From an uncultured Sutterella sp. (lineage in GTDB: Bacteria; Pseudomonadota; Gammaproteobacteria; Burkholderiales; Burkholderiaceae_F), in NCBI GenBank assembly GCA_900544255.1, contig UQUM01000047.1, positions 1 through 13,763 on the forward strand: a DNA stretch of 13,763 nt, written 5' to 3'. The position numbers and the translations under genes are program-made. Positions 1 to 6,592 of the stretch are shown piece by piece; the stretch's first letter is position 1; every line of letters starts with the position of its first letter. The notes under the pieces are model-generated. The model did no database searches. It was not told the DNA's origin and was given only the letters and a program-made list of their open reading frames with translations.

Positions 1-66
1 TATATGAAGTCTGCGCCTGGCTTGCGCGGCTTATATCCCCGCCCTGAACGACGGGGCTTTACGCCG
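1..66 (-). repeat. tnpB-type leader hairpin, left inverted copy
   Basis: Read on the minus strand, this segment contains CGTAAAGCCCCGT, then TTCAGG, then GGGGATATAAG. The block at about 13445-13482 on the plus strand has the same elements in the same order, and about 30 of 36 aligned bases agree by eye. The right copy lies just upstream of a tnpB start, so the left copy probably leads a second tnpB that reads leftward out of the window. The hairpin stem is roughly CCCCGCC against GACGGGG (37-57). Because the flanks outside the stem also match only in the inverted direction, the similarity is more than the palindrome itself. The tnpB coding start, if present, lies beyond the window. Confidence 0.55.
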
Positions 67-149
67 CTGTTGGTAAAGCCGGAGGCAGCCGCCGTATTGT
101 GAACTTTCAGCGTCAGGGCGAAACGGAGAACATGCAGCATTAACAAAAC

Positions 150-180
150 GGACGACTCGATTTCATACAGAAAGTCGTCC
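150..180. repeat. Inverted repeat, possible minus-strand terminator
   Basis: GGACGACT (150-157) and AGTCGTCC (173-180) form a perfect 8-bp stem with a 15-base loop. On the minus strand the stem is followed by CGTTTTGTT, a weak U-rich tract, so it could end leftward transcription. No minus-strand gene is visible upstream of it. The rest of 67-240 holds no convincing gene. Confidence 0.35.
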
Positions 181-240
181 CCGCTCACAGCAAGTTCCGT
201 CATAATTGCGCCGCTCTTTTTCCGCTACGTTTTTAACGCG

Positions 241-951
241 ATGTTTTCTGACCTTCTCTATTGGCTTGCCGACAACTCGACGCCCCTTCTTTTCACTGCC
301 CTCACCATTCAGCTCGTTTGCTGGTGGGCCTCCTCGCGCGGCGTGAGCCTTTTGTCTGTCTTTGTGCCGAGCAACCTGAGTCTCCTGCTGATGCTCGCCG
401 CCGATGCCGCCGTCTGCTACGCCTATGAAGCAAACCGCAGCATCAACGGCCTTATCTGCCTTTCCGTCCTCTGGCTCCTTTACTACGAAAACAAGCGTTT
501 CTACCGTCTTTTTCAACGGCGCAAAATCGAAAAACAGGCGTTCACGGTGGCAGCACAGGTCATGCCGCTTCTGGCAAAACTCTTTGCCGCGGGGAAACTG
601 AAAACGCTCGATTCCGAAACGACCATGGAGCGCGAGAAACCCCTCATCGCCGCTTTTATCGGGGCGCTAGGCGCTACGCGCATCGTCAGCCAAGGCGATA
701 TTTGGCGTCTGGACTGTGCAGATCCCGTCGGTACGACCGCGGAAAACCTAAGGTTGTGCGTCGTGCGGGCCGCCGACCGCAAAGAAGATGCTCAGGTACC
801 GTACCGGTCGTATTCGCTCAAATTCAACTACTACGACAACGGAAACCTCAAAAACGTCGCCATCCAGGGCGGTGCGTTGGGACACGGGCACCTGCGGCAG
901 ATCGTCAGCGAAGACAGTGACGGGCAAGCTTATTGGGGGCTGAGGAATTAA
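241..951 (+). CDS. Hypothetical membrane protein, 236 aa
   Basis: I do not recognise this protein family. The first 90 residues carry three hydrophobic stretches (about residues 12-32, 40-62 and 68-83), followed by a basic cluster (FQRRKIEK) that suggests the remaining 150 residues are cytoplasmic. The soluble part has no recognisable catalytic motif. It contains an aromatic, polar region (SLKFNYYDNGNLKNVAIQGG) that could be a beta-rich fold. The ATG at 241 is the first in frame and has no clear Shine-Dalgarno sequence, so the start is not secure. The gene stands alone between a tnpB-type leader hairpin and a group II intron remnant, which suggests an accessory locus. Codon use and GC content look like the neighbours. 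It could be a small-genus orphan. That it is a real gene is fairly likely; its function is unknown. Confidence 0.65.
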   Translation: MFSDLLYWLADNSTPLLFTALTIQLVCWWASSRGVSLLSVFVPSNLSLLLMLAADAAVCYAYEANRSINGLICLSVLWLLYYENKRFYRLFQRRKIEKQAFTVAAQVMPLLAKLFAAGKLKTLDSETTMEREKPLIAAFIGALGATRIVSQGDIWRLDCADPVGTTAENLRLCVVRAADRKEDAQVPYRSYSLKFNYYDNGNLKNVAIQGGALGHGHLRQIVSEDSDGQAYWGLRN

Positions 952-956
952 GGTAC

Positions 957-968
957 CTCGCTAGCGAG
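957..968. repeat. Perfect 12-bp palindrome at intron 3' boundary
   Basis: CTCGCTAGCGAG is a perfect palindrome directly next to the likely 3' end of the group II intron remnant (minus strand) and six bases after the stop of the preceding gene. It may be part of the 3' exon target or a small hairpin at the end of the upstream transcript. A second small palindrome, GGTACC, overlaps its left edge. Confidence 0.4.
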
Positions 969-1100
969 TAGAGAGGTCACCCATTGTTTTGGGTGCCCCC
1001 CCCCTCAGAACCGTACGTGCTGATTTCCCGCATACGGCTCCACAAGTCTGCGTCGATACCGCTCCCTTTCTACTTTCTCAACAGTTCAACCCACGTCTCC
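968..1100 (-). mobile_element. Group II intron remnant, 3' end (domains V and VI)
   Basis: On the minus strand, 1040-1008 starts GAGCCGTATGCGGGAAA and ends GCACGTACGGTTC. This matches the 33-34 base domain V of bacterial group II introns: the AGC-type catalytic triad region, a GAAA loop and a long stem. Downstream, CACCCA (978-983) pairs with TGGGTG (990-995) as domain VI. An adenosine sits on the minus strand just after TGGGTG, where the branch point is expected. The intron end is probably near 968. A run of nine C's (996-1004, G on the intron strand) separates the two domains. No GTGCG-type 5' end and no reverse transcriptase reading frame are visible, so this is a 5'-truncated fragment. 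The limit at 1100 is approximate. Confidence 0.75.
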
Positions 1101-1253
1101 CCCTCATCCCGACGGCTTAACGTCCATCCCCCGAAAGACCTTTTCCCCCGCGCCGCTTTCTTGCTACGATTAATGAATTGCCGGCCGATTTATTTGAGTC
1201 CCTATGCGGCGCCTCCCTTTCATCCCGGCCTTTTCCATTTCGCGAGGTTTTTT

Positions 1254-3356
1254 ATGACGATTCTCGACAGCATCATGAAACCCGGCGCCATCGCCGTGGT
1301 CGGTGCGTCCACCAAGCCCAACACCATCGGCAGCGACCTTTTGAAGCGCCTCATTGAATACGGCTTCACAGGGAAAATTTACCCCGTGAACCCCAAGGGC
1401 GGCGTCATCGAAGGCCTGCAGGCGTATCCGTCGGTGTGCGACATTCCGGGCGACGTCGACCTCGCGATCATCGTCGTTAAAAACGTCTTCGTACTCCCCA
1501 CGATCGATCAGTGCCACGAAAAAGGTATCAAGGGACTCTGCATCATCAGTGCGGGCTTTAAGGAAGCGGGCGAAGAAGGCGCGGAACTTGAAAAACAGCT
1601 TCTCGAAAAAGTGCGCGCCTACGGCATGCGCTGCGTGGGCCCCAACTGCTTGGGCGTCGTCAATACCGACCCTGCCGTCAAAATGGATGGCTGCTTCGCG
1701 GAAAGCCTTCCGCAGCGCGGCGACATCGGCTTTGTGTCGCAGTCGGGCGCTTTAGGGGGCGGCATCCTCAACATTCTCAAAGACCTCAACATCGGCTTTT
1801 CACAGTTCATTTCAATCGGGAACCAGGCGGACGTAAACGCTGAAACCGCGATTGAATACTGGGAGAACGTGGACGACGTGCGTCAAATTCTCCTTTACAT
1901 GGAAAGCATTCAGAATCCCGCGAACTTTCGCCGTCTCGCGAGCCGTGTGACGAAAAAGAAGCCCATTCTCGCGCTTAAAGCCGGCCGCTCCGCCGCTGGG
2001 GCGTCGGCTGCAAGTTCCCACACGGGGAGCCTTGCGGGGTCAGATCGGGCCGCTGACGCCCTTTTACGTCAGAGCGGCGTCATCCGCGAACAGTCGCTTG
2101 AAAACCTTTTTGCAACCGCCAAAGTCTTTTCGAACTGCCCGATTCCGAAGGGGAACCGCGTCGCCGTCATTACGAATTCCGGCGGCCCCGGCATCATGGC
2201 CACCGACGCCATTTGCGAATACGGCATGCAGATGGCTCAGATCACGGACAAAACCCGCGCAATATTGAAGTCCTTCCTCCCCGTGGCGGCTTCGGTGAAA
2301 AACCCCATCGACATGATTGCGTCCGCGCCCTTGGAACACTACCGGCGCACGACGGAAACGGTGCTCGCCGATCCCAACGTCGACATGGTGATCGTCATTT
2401 ACCTTCCGTTCCTGGGCTTAAAGGACATCGACGTCGCCAAGGAATTGATGCGCATCCGTGCCGAACACCCCGAAAAGCCCATCGTCGGCGTCTTTATGAC
2501 CGAAAGCCGCTTCTTCTCGGAATTGTCCGAGATGCCGGTGACAGTGCCGTTCTTCATGTACGTCGAACAGGCGGTGGACGGTTTGATGCGTTTGAACCAG
2601 CAGCGGCTGTGGCTTGCGCGTCCCGAAGGGAAGGTTCCCGCCTACACCGTTGACAAAGCCGCAGTCGAAGCGCTTTTCACAGCGGTGCGCGCCGACGGAC
2701 GCACCGAACTTACGACGCGCGAAAGCATCGACGTGTTGGCGCACTACGGCATCCGCGTCTGCGGTAGCCGTTTTGCGACGACCGAAAACGAGGCCGTGGC
2801 GGCTGCTGACGCCATGGGGTACCCCGTCGTGATGAAGATGACCTCCAAGACGATCTCCCACAAGACGGACGTAGGGGGCGTACGCGTCGGCATCAAAAAC
2901 GCAGAACATCTGCGCCGCGAATACCGCGACCTCATCGCCAAACTCACCGAACGCGGTTGGGAAAAGGGCCTCGAGGGCGTCATCATTCAGGAAATGGTCA
3001 CCGGCAAACGCGAACTCGTCTGCGGCGTCGCGCGCGATCCGCAGTACGGCCCCATGATCATGTTCGGCTTGGGCGGCGTCTTTGTGGAAGTGATGAAGGA
3101 CGTGGCGTTCTCCTTGGCACCCTTAACCGATGTCGACGCCCACGACCTCGTGCGCTCCGTCAAGGCCTTCAAACTTCTTGAAGGTGCCCGAGGAACCAAA
3201 CCTGCGGACATTGCGAAGGTTGAAGAAACGTTGATGCGCATTTCGCAGTTGGTCACAGATTTCGCGGACATCGTCGAACTCGACATCAACCCCCTGATGA
3301 TTTCGGAAGCGACGGGCGAAGCGATTGCCGTTGACGGCCGCATCCGCCTGAAGTAA
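1254..3356 (+). CDS. Acetate/acyl-CoA ligase, NDP-forming (fused alpha-beta)
   Basis: A 700-aa protein of the NDP-forming acyl-CoA synthetase family. Members interconvert an acyl-CoA, ADP and phosphate with the free acid, ATP and CoA through phosphohistidine intermediates. Visible in order: an N-terminal CoA-binding Rossmann domain (residues 8-135, GAIAVVGAST), succinyl-CoA-ligase-like domains (about 150-450) with the catalytic His256 in SSHTGSLAGSD, and a C-terminal ATP-grasp domain (about 480-700) with His536 in ISHKTDVGGVRVG. ELDINPL near the end is typical of ATP-grasp ligases. An open frame extends upstream to 984, but that part lies in intron sequence and reads as non-protein. The ATG at 1254 follows CGAGGT and begins MTILDSIMKPGAIAVVG, as expected for the family. 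No acetyltransferase domain is present, unlike Pat proteins. The enzyme probably acts in cytoplasmic acetate or organic-acid energy metabolism; the exact substrate cannot be read from sequence. Confidence 0.88.
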   Translation: MTILDSIMKPGAIAVVGASTKPNTIGSDLLKRLIEYGFTGKIYPVNPKGGVIEGLQAYPSVCDIPGDVDLAIIVVKNVFVLPTIDQCHEKGIKGLCIISAGFKEAGEEGAELEKQLLEKVRAYGMRCVGPNCLGVVNTDPAVKMDGCFAESLPQRGDIGFVSQSGALGGGILNILKDLNIGFSQFISIGNQADVNAETAIEYWENVDDVRQILLYMESIQNPANFRRLASRVTKKKPILALKAGRSAAGASAASSHTGSLAGSDRAADALLRQSGVIREQSLENLFATAKVFSNCPIPKGNRVAVITNSGGPGIMATDAICEYGMQMAQITDKTRAILKSFLPVAASVKNPIDMIASAPLEHYRRTTETVLADPNVDMVIVIYLPFLGLKDIDVAKELMRIRAEHPEKPIVGVFMTESRFFSELSEMPVTVPFFMYVEQAVDGLMRLNQQRLWLARPEGKVPAYTVDKAAVEALFTAVRADGRTELTTRESIDVLAHYGIRVCGSRFATTENEAVAAADAMGYPVVMKMTSKTISHKTDVGGVRVGIKNAEHLRREYRDLIAKLTERGWEKGLEGVIIQEMVTGKRELVCGVARDPQYGPMIMFGLGGVFVEVMKDVAFSLAPLTDVDAHDLVRSVKAFKLLEGARGTKPADIAKVEETLMRISQLVTDFADIVELDINPLMISEATGEAIAVDGRIRLK

Positions 3357-3371
3357 TCTCGGTCGTTTGCC

Positions 3372-3412
3372 AAAAACGCCTTCGATCCCACACAAGGAAC
3401 GAAGGCGTTTTT
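3372..3412. terminator. Bidirectional rho-independent terminator
   Basis: AAAAACGCCTTCG (3372-3384) and CGAAGGCGTTTTT (3400-3412) form a perfect 13-bp stem with T runs on both strands. It lies 16 bases after the acyl-CoA synthetase stop and just past the 3' end of rnpB, which reads toward it from the other side. It therefore probably ends both transcripts. Confidence 0.88.
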
Positions 3413-3422
3413 CTTGATGTTC

Positions 3423-3745
3423 GGTGACTGCAGCCGGTCTGTAAGCCGGATTATGTGCTGAAAGAGTTTCCCCTCTCAGTGCCGATCATTCATCTACTGC
3501 GCCGCTCGCGCGACGCCTCTAGCCATCTACCCGCAGTCTTCTTCCGGGCCGGAATCAAACGACTGCTTACTTGATGTTGCTCCCCGTAGAGATTGCCCGT
3601 TTCACCCGGACTGAACCGGCTCGTCTCTGTTGCTCTGATCCTCGCCTCACGGCGGGCAGGCGTTACCTGCTACGGCGCCCTCTGGAGTCCGGACTTTCCT
3701 CATGCAAAGCTAGTTGCCCGCGATCAGCCGTCCGACTGCAGCGGG
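3423..3745 (-). ncRNA. rnpB: RNase P RNA, bacterial type A
   Basis: This is the catalytic RNA of RNase P, which removes 5' leaders from precursor tRNAs. On the minus strand it contains the conserved core GAGGAAAGTCCGGACTCC (P4 5' strand, near 3700), GGTAACGCC, the GTAGATGAATGATCGGC region and the 3' core ATCCGGCTTACAGACC. The ends are set by helix P1: CTGCAGTCGG (minus strand, 3741-3732) pairs with CCGGCTGCAG (3437-3428) in ten pairs including one G-U. The length of about 320 bases fits a compact type A RNA. The exact first and last bases are estimates. Open reading frames inside this block (3571-3853) are artefacts. Confidence 0.93.
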
Positions 3746-3895
3746 CGGGACTTTACGCGTTTTTTCTCCGCATCGCAACCCGTTTTTCACTTTTTGCAAC
3801 GCCGAGTTATTAATCAGCTTTGTACCGTCTTAAAGCGTTGGCTCAGTGTCTGATTTTGTCCTTCGACTTTTTCCGGAAACTGCTCAAAAAAAAGC

Positions 3896-3910
3896 AAAGT
3901 CTCAGACTTT
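3896..3910. repeat. Inverted repeat AAAGTC-3-GACTTT
   Basis: A 6-bp inverted repeat with a TCA spacer lies just downstream of a run of eight A's (3886-3893). On the minus strand it reads as a weak stem followed by TTTTTTTT, like a terminator, but no minus-strand gene lies upstream. It also sits about 25-35 bases before a likely -10 box, so it could be an operator. The intergenic stretch 3746-4041 otherwise holds only the rnpB upstream region and the pagP-like leader; no gene is seen in it. Confidence 0.35.
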
Positions 3911-3932
3911 CCTTTATCATCAGCGACCAAAA

Positions 3933-3964
3933 TACAATTTAAGCAGCAGAACGTCCCGTTCTGC
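3933..3964 (+). promoter_or_regulatory. Likely -10 box and 5'-end hairpin of the pagP-like mRNA
   Basis: TACAAT (3933-3938) is a good -10 element, although the -35 match (TTTCCT or TTCCTT, 18-19 bases upstream) is poor. The expected start near 3945 coincides with a perfect 8-bp hairpin, GCAGAACG (3946-3953) and CGTTCTGC (3957-3964), with a TCC loop. The mRNA would therefore begin with a stem-loop, a feature known to protect transcripts from 5'-end-dependent decay. The same palindrome could instead be a repressor site over the start point. The call rests on spacing only. Confidence 0.4.
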
Positions 3965-4041
3965 CGCCGTAACCATCAATTCACATTCCAGCGTCCTGCA
4001 TGCGTCCGTCTTTTTGTGATGCCCCGGGCTTTTTACTATTT

Positions 4042-5166
4042 ATGACCCCCAATCGTCTTACTGCTTGTGCCGCTGCAGCGGCCTGTACCCTTATCGCCGC
4101 TTCGTCCGCCGATGCGGGATTTCTGGATGAAATCGCCTACAGTCTGCCGAGCGGCTACGCTACAACGAATGACGGCTTCTTTGCAGATCAGGCCGACGGC
4201 TTCCTGCGCGTCATGAACGAAGGCAAAACGAGCCTCATTCTCCCCCTCTACACCAACCACCCTAGCTGGGATTACGACAACCGTCATGAAGAAAACGGTT
4301 ATCCCTGGGGCGGCGGCATCGCAAAATCCGTCATCGACGAACGCGGCAACGAACGCATGGTCTACGCCATCGCGTTTTCGGATTCTCACTACTCCGTCGA
4401 ACCCTTCATGGGCTACGCCTGGCTCGGTCGCTGGGACATGGGCAACGACTTTCACTTGGGCGCGGGCTACCTCTTAGGGCTCACCTTCCGCGAGGACTAC
4501 TACTGGTACCCGATTCCGGCACCGCTCCCCTTGGTGAGCGCCGGGTACAAAAACGTCGACTTTTACATGACGTACATTCCCATCTCCAACGTCTTTTTCT
4601 TCTTCTCGCGGATTCAGACGGACGATCGGGAAAGCCGCACGCTGCCGCTTCCCGAGTCCTCACACTTTAAGGCCCGCACGGAACTTTACGGCGCCTGGAT
4701 GTGGGAGCGTCAGGACTCCGCCACGGAAAAAGGCTTTATGGCCACCTCGGACGAGGGCGGGCTCGTGGGGCTGCGTCACTTCGTGACCGACCATTGGGCG
4801 GTGGGCTTTGAAGCAAGTCGCGCCGAACACGACACGCACGGCGCCGGGTATGCCACGGAAACCTGGAAGCAGACGAACTACACCGCGAGCGTCCAGTACC
4901 ACTTCTATCCGTCAGACAGCTGGCGCCTGCACGCCGGCGCCGGCGTCGGTTACTCCAAACTCGAAAGCAAGGACACCGATACGACGAGCCACGCCGTCTA
5001 TCCTTCCGTGCAGACAGGCATCACCTGGGCGCCGTCGGATCACACGCGCATCGTAGGCGGCATGAACCTCAACTTCCCGCGCTACCACGGCGTGGCCCCC
5101 GAGGATGACGTCGTTTTCCAACCCGCTCCCGTGCAGTTTTACCTCGGCGCGGGCGTCGCTTTCTGA
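4042..5166 (+). CDS. PagP-like lipid A palmitoyltransferase fused to a second beta-barrel
   Basis: Residues about 60-192 match PagP, the outer-membrane enzyme that moves palmitate from a phospholipid to lipid A. His73 (TNHPSWDYDN), then NGYPWGGGI, Asp114-Ser115 (AFSDS), GNDFHLGAGY and FYMTYIP line up with E. coli PagP, whose catalytic residues are His33, Asp76 and Ser77; the His-to-Asp spacing is 41 here and 43 there. PagP normally ends right after this barrel, but here a linker (about 193-210) leads to roughly 165 more residues. These show alternating aromatic strands (LVGLRHFVTDHWAVGFEAS) and end in GVAF; a C-terminal Phe is typical of outer-membrane barrels. The start at 4042 gives a clean signal peptide cut after SADA. 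The ATG at 4000 would add 14 residues and spoil it. Neither start has a strong Shine-Dalgarno sequence. The role of the second domain is unknown; an OmpA/OmpW-like barrel is inferred. Confidence 0.82.
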   Translation: MTPNRLTACAAAAACTLIAASSADAGFLDEIAYSLPSGYATTNDGFFADQADGFLRVMNEGKTSLILPLYTNHPSWDYDNRHEENGYPWGGGIAKSVIDERGNERMVYAIAFSDSHYSVEPFMGYAWLGRWDMGNDFHLGAGYLLGLTFREDYYWYPIPAPLPLVSAGYKNVDFYMTYIPISNVFFFFSRIQTDDRESRTLPLPESSHFKARTELYGAWMWERQDSATEKGFMATSDEGGLVGLRHFVTDHWAVGFEASRAEHDTHGAGYATETWKQTNYTASVQYHFYPSDSWRLHAGAGVGYSKLESKDTDTTSHAVYPSVQTGITWAPSDHTRIVGGMNLNFPRYHGVAPEDDVVFQPAPVQFYLGAGVAF

Positions 5167-5190
5167 TGCCGTCTTAAGCCAAAGCGAGAC

Positions 5191-5271
5191 CTCCGGTTGC
5201 TACACTCACTCGTAACCGCAATCGGAGAACTGCTCCGACCTTTATTTCCGCGGCCGCCTCTGTGCGGCCGC
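5191..5271. repeat. Two hairpins between the pagP-like gene and hemL
   Basis: CTCCGGTTGC (5191-5200) pairs with GCAATCGGAG (5218-5227) in ten pairs including one G-U. GCGGCCGC (5250-5257) pairs with GCGGCCGC (5264-5271) around a CTCTGT loop. Neither is followed by a T run on the plus strand, so they are not standard terminators. The second ends 27 bases before the hemL ATG and could affect ribosome access or mRNA stability. The function is open. Confidence 0.45.
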
Positions 5272-5298
5272 CAACATAACTGATACAGGCTATCCAAA

Positions 5299-6576
5299 AT
5301 GGGTATCAATGAAGAACTCTTTAAACGTGCCGCCAAATCCATTCCCGGCGGCGTGAATTCCCCCGTACGCGCTTTCCGCAGCGTGGGCGGCGCACCGCGC
5401 TTTATCCGCCGCGCCCAGGGCGCCTATATGTGGGACGCCGAAGGCCGCCGCTTCATTGACTACATCGGCTCCTGGGGCCCGATGATTCTGGGGCACAACC
5501 ATCCGGCCGTCATCGAAGCCGTGGAAAAAGCGGTCGCGAACGGCCTCTCTTTCGGCGCCGTGACGGAAGGCGAGACGCTCCTTGCGGAAGAAATCCTCAA
5601 GATCATGCCCAACTGTGAACAGGTGCGGCTCGTGAGTTCCGGCACCGAAGCCGGCATGAGTGCCATCCGTCTCGCGCGCGGCTACACGAAGCGCAACAAG
5701 ATCGTGAAGTTCGAAGGGTGCTACCACGGCCACTCCGACAGCCTGCTCGTGAAAGCCGGTTCCGGCATGCTCACGTTCGGAAATCCGTCTTCCGCCGGTG
5801 TTCCCGCGAGCTTCACCGAACACACGATCGTTCTCGAATACAACAACCCCGAGGCGCTTGAAGCGTGCTTTAAGGCGCACGGCGATGATATTGCCTGCGT
5901 CATTGTCGAAGCGGTCGCGGGGAACATGAACATGGTGCCTGCGACACAGGAATTCATCGACACGATGCGGTCGCTCTGCACGAAGTACGGCGCCCTCATG
6001 ATCGTGGACGAAGTGATGACGGGGTTCCGCGTGGCCCTGCAGGGCGCGCAGTCCGTCTACCACGTCAGACCCGACATCACAATGTTCGGCAAAGTAATCG
6101 GAGGCGGGATGCCCGTGGCTGCGTTTGCCGCAAGCCGCGACATCATGAAGACGATCGCTCCCGAAGGCCCGGTGTATCAGGCAGGCACTCTGTCGGGGAA
6201 CCCGGTCGCCGTCGCCTGCGGTCTCGCCACTCTGAAAGAAATTCAGAAGCCCGGGTTCTATGACGTCCTTTCCGCAAAGACGAAGCGCCTCACCGAAGGC
6301 CTTACCGCAGCCGCCAAGGACGCGGGGGTCGACTTCTGCGCCCGGAGTTTAGGCGGCATGATGGGGCTATTTTTCCTCCCCGCGCTCCCCAACGGCTTCT
6401 CGGACGTGATGAAGGCAGACGCCGCCGTCTTCGGGAAGTTCTTCCATGAAATGCTCAACCGCGGCGTTTACTTGGCTCCCTCCATTTACGAAGCGGGCTT
6501 CATGTCCGCCGCGCATACCGACGAAGACATCGACGCCACGATTGCCGCGGCCCGCGAAGCCTTCGCCCTTCTCTAA
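5299..6576 (+). CDS. hemL: Glutamate-1-semialdehyde 2,1-aminomutase
   Basis: A PLP enzyme that converts glutamate-1-semialdehyde to 5-aminolevulinate, the last step of the C5 route into heme and other tetrapyrroles, in the cytoplasm. The 425-aa length and layout are standard: IPGGVNSPVRAF near the N-terminus (residues 15-26), SSGTEAGMSAIRLARG for cofactor phosphate binding, GCYHGHSD, the IVDEVMTGFR segment with the PLP-ring Asp, and Lys265 in MFGKVIGGGMP as the Schiff-base lysine. The start MGINEELFKRA matches the family, with an ACAGG element about ten bases upstream. The ATG follows a 132-base gap with two hairpins after the pagP-like gene. The stop lies 16 bases before dsbD, so the two are probably co-transcribed. 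Nothing looks degraded. Confidence 0.96.
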   Translation: MGINEELFKRAAKSIPGGVNSPVRAFRSVGGAPRFIRRAQGAYMWDAEGRRFIDYIGSWGPMILGHNHPAVIEAVEKAVANGLSFGAVTEGETLLAEEILKIMPNCEQVRLVSSGTEAGMSAIRLARGYTKRNKIVKFEGCYHGHSDSLLVKAGSGMLTFGNPSSAGVPASFTEHTIVLEYNNPEALEACFKAHGDDIACVIVEAVAGNMNMVPATQEFIDTMRSLCTKYGALMIVDEVMTGFRVALQGAQSVYHVRPDITMFGKVIGGGMPVAAFAASRDIMKTIAPEGPVYQAGTLSGNPVAVACGLATLKEIQKPGFYDVLSAKTKRLTEGLTAAAKDAGVDFCARSLGGMMGLFFLPALPNGFSDVMKADAAVFGKFFHEMLNRGVYLAPSIYEAGFMSAAHTDEDIDATIAAAREAFALL

Positions 6577-6592
6577 CCGACCGTCACGACGC

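Noticed and set aside
1..144. 3' end of a plus-strand tnpB
   Set aside because: Short open frames here end in plausible-looking tails, but the hairpin flanks match the right-hand tnpB leader only in the inverted direction, so a leader of a minus-strand copy is favoured. Not fully excluded.
984..1253. N-terminal extension of the acyl-CoA synthetase reading frame
   Set aside because: It overlaps the group II intron domain V on the other strand and translates to low-complexity, non-family sequence; the ATG at 1254 fits the family.
3571..3853. Two small plus-strand open frames
   Set aside because: They lie within or against rnpB, whose conserved core and P1 helix explain the sequence.
4670..5166. 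PagL-type lipid A deacylase as the second barrel
   Set aside because: The His-Ser catalytic pattern of PagL (HYSN-like) is not seen in the C-terminal half.
5290..6063. Long open frame antisense to hemL
   Set aside because: Same mirror effect over a well-conserved gene; no independent support.
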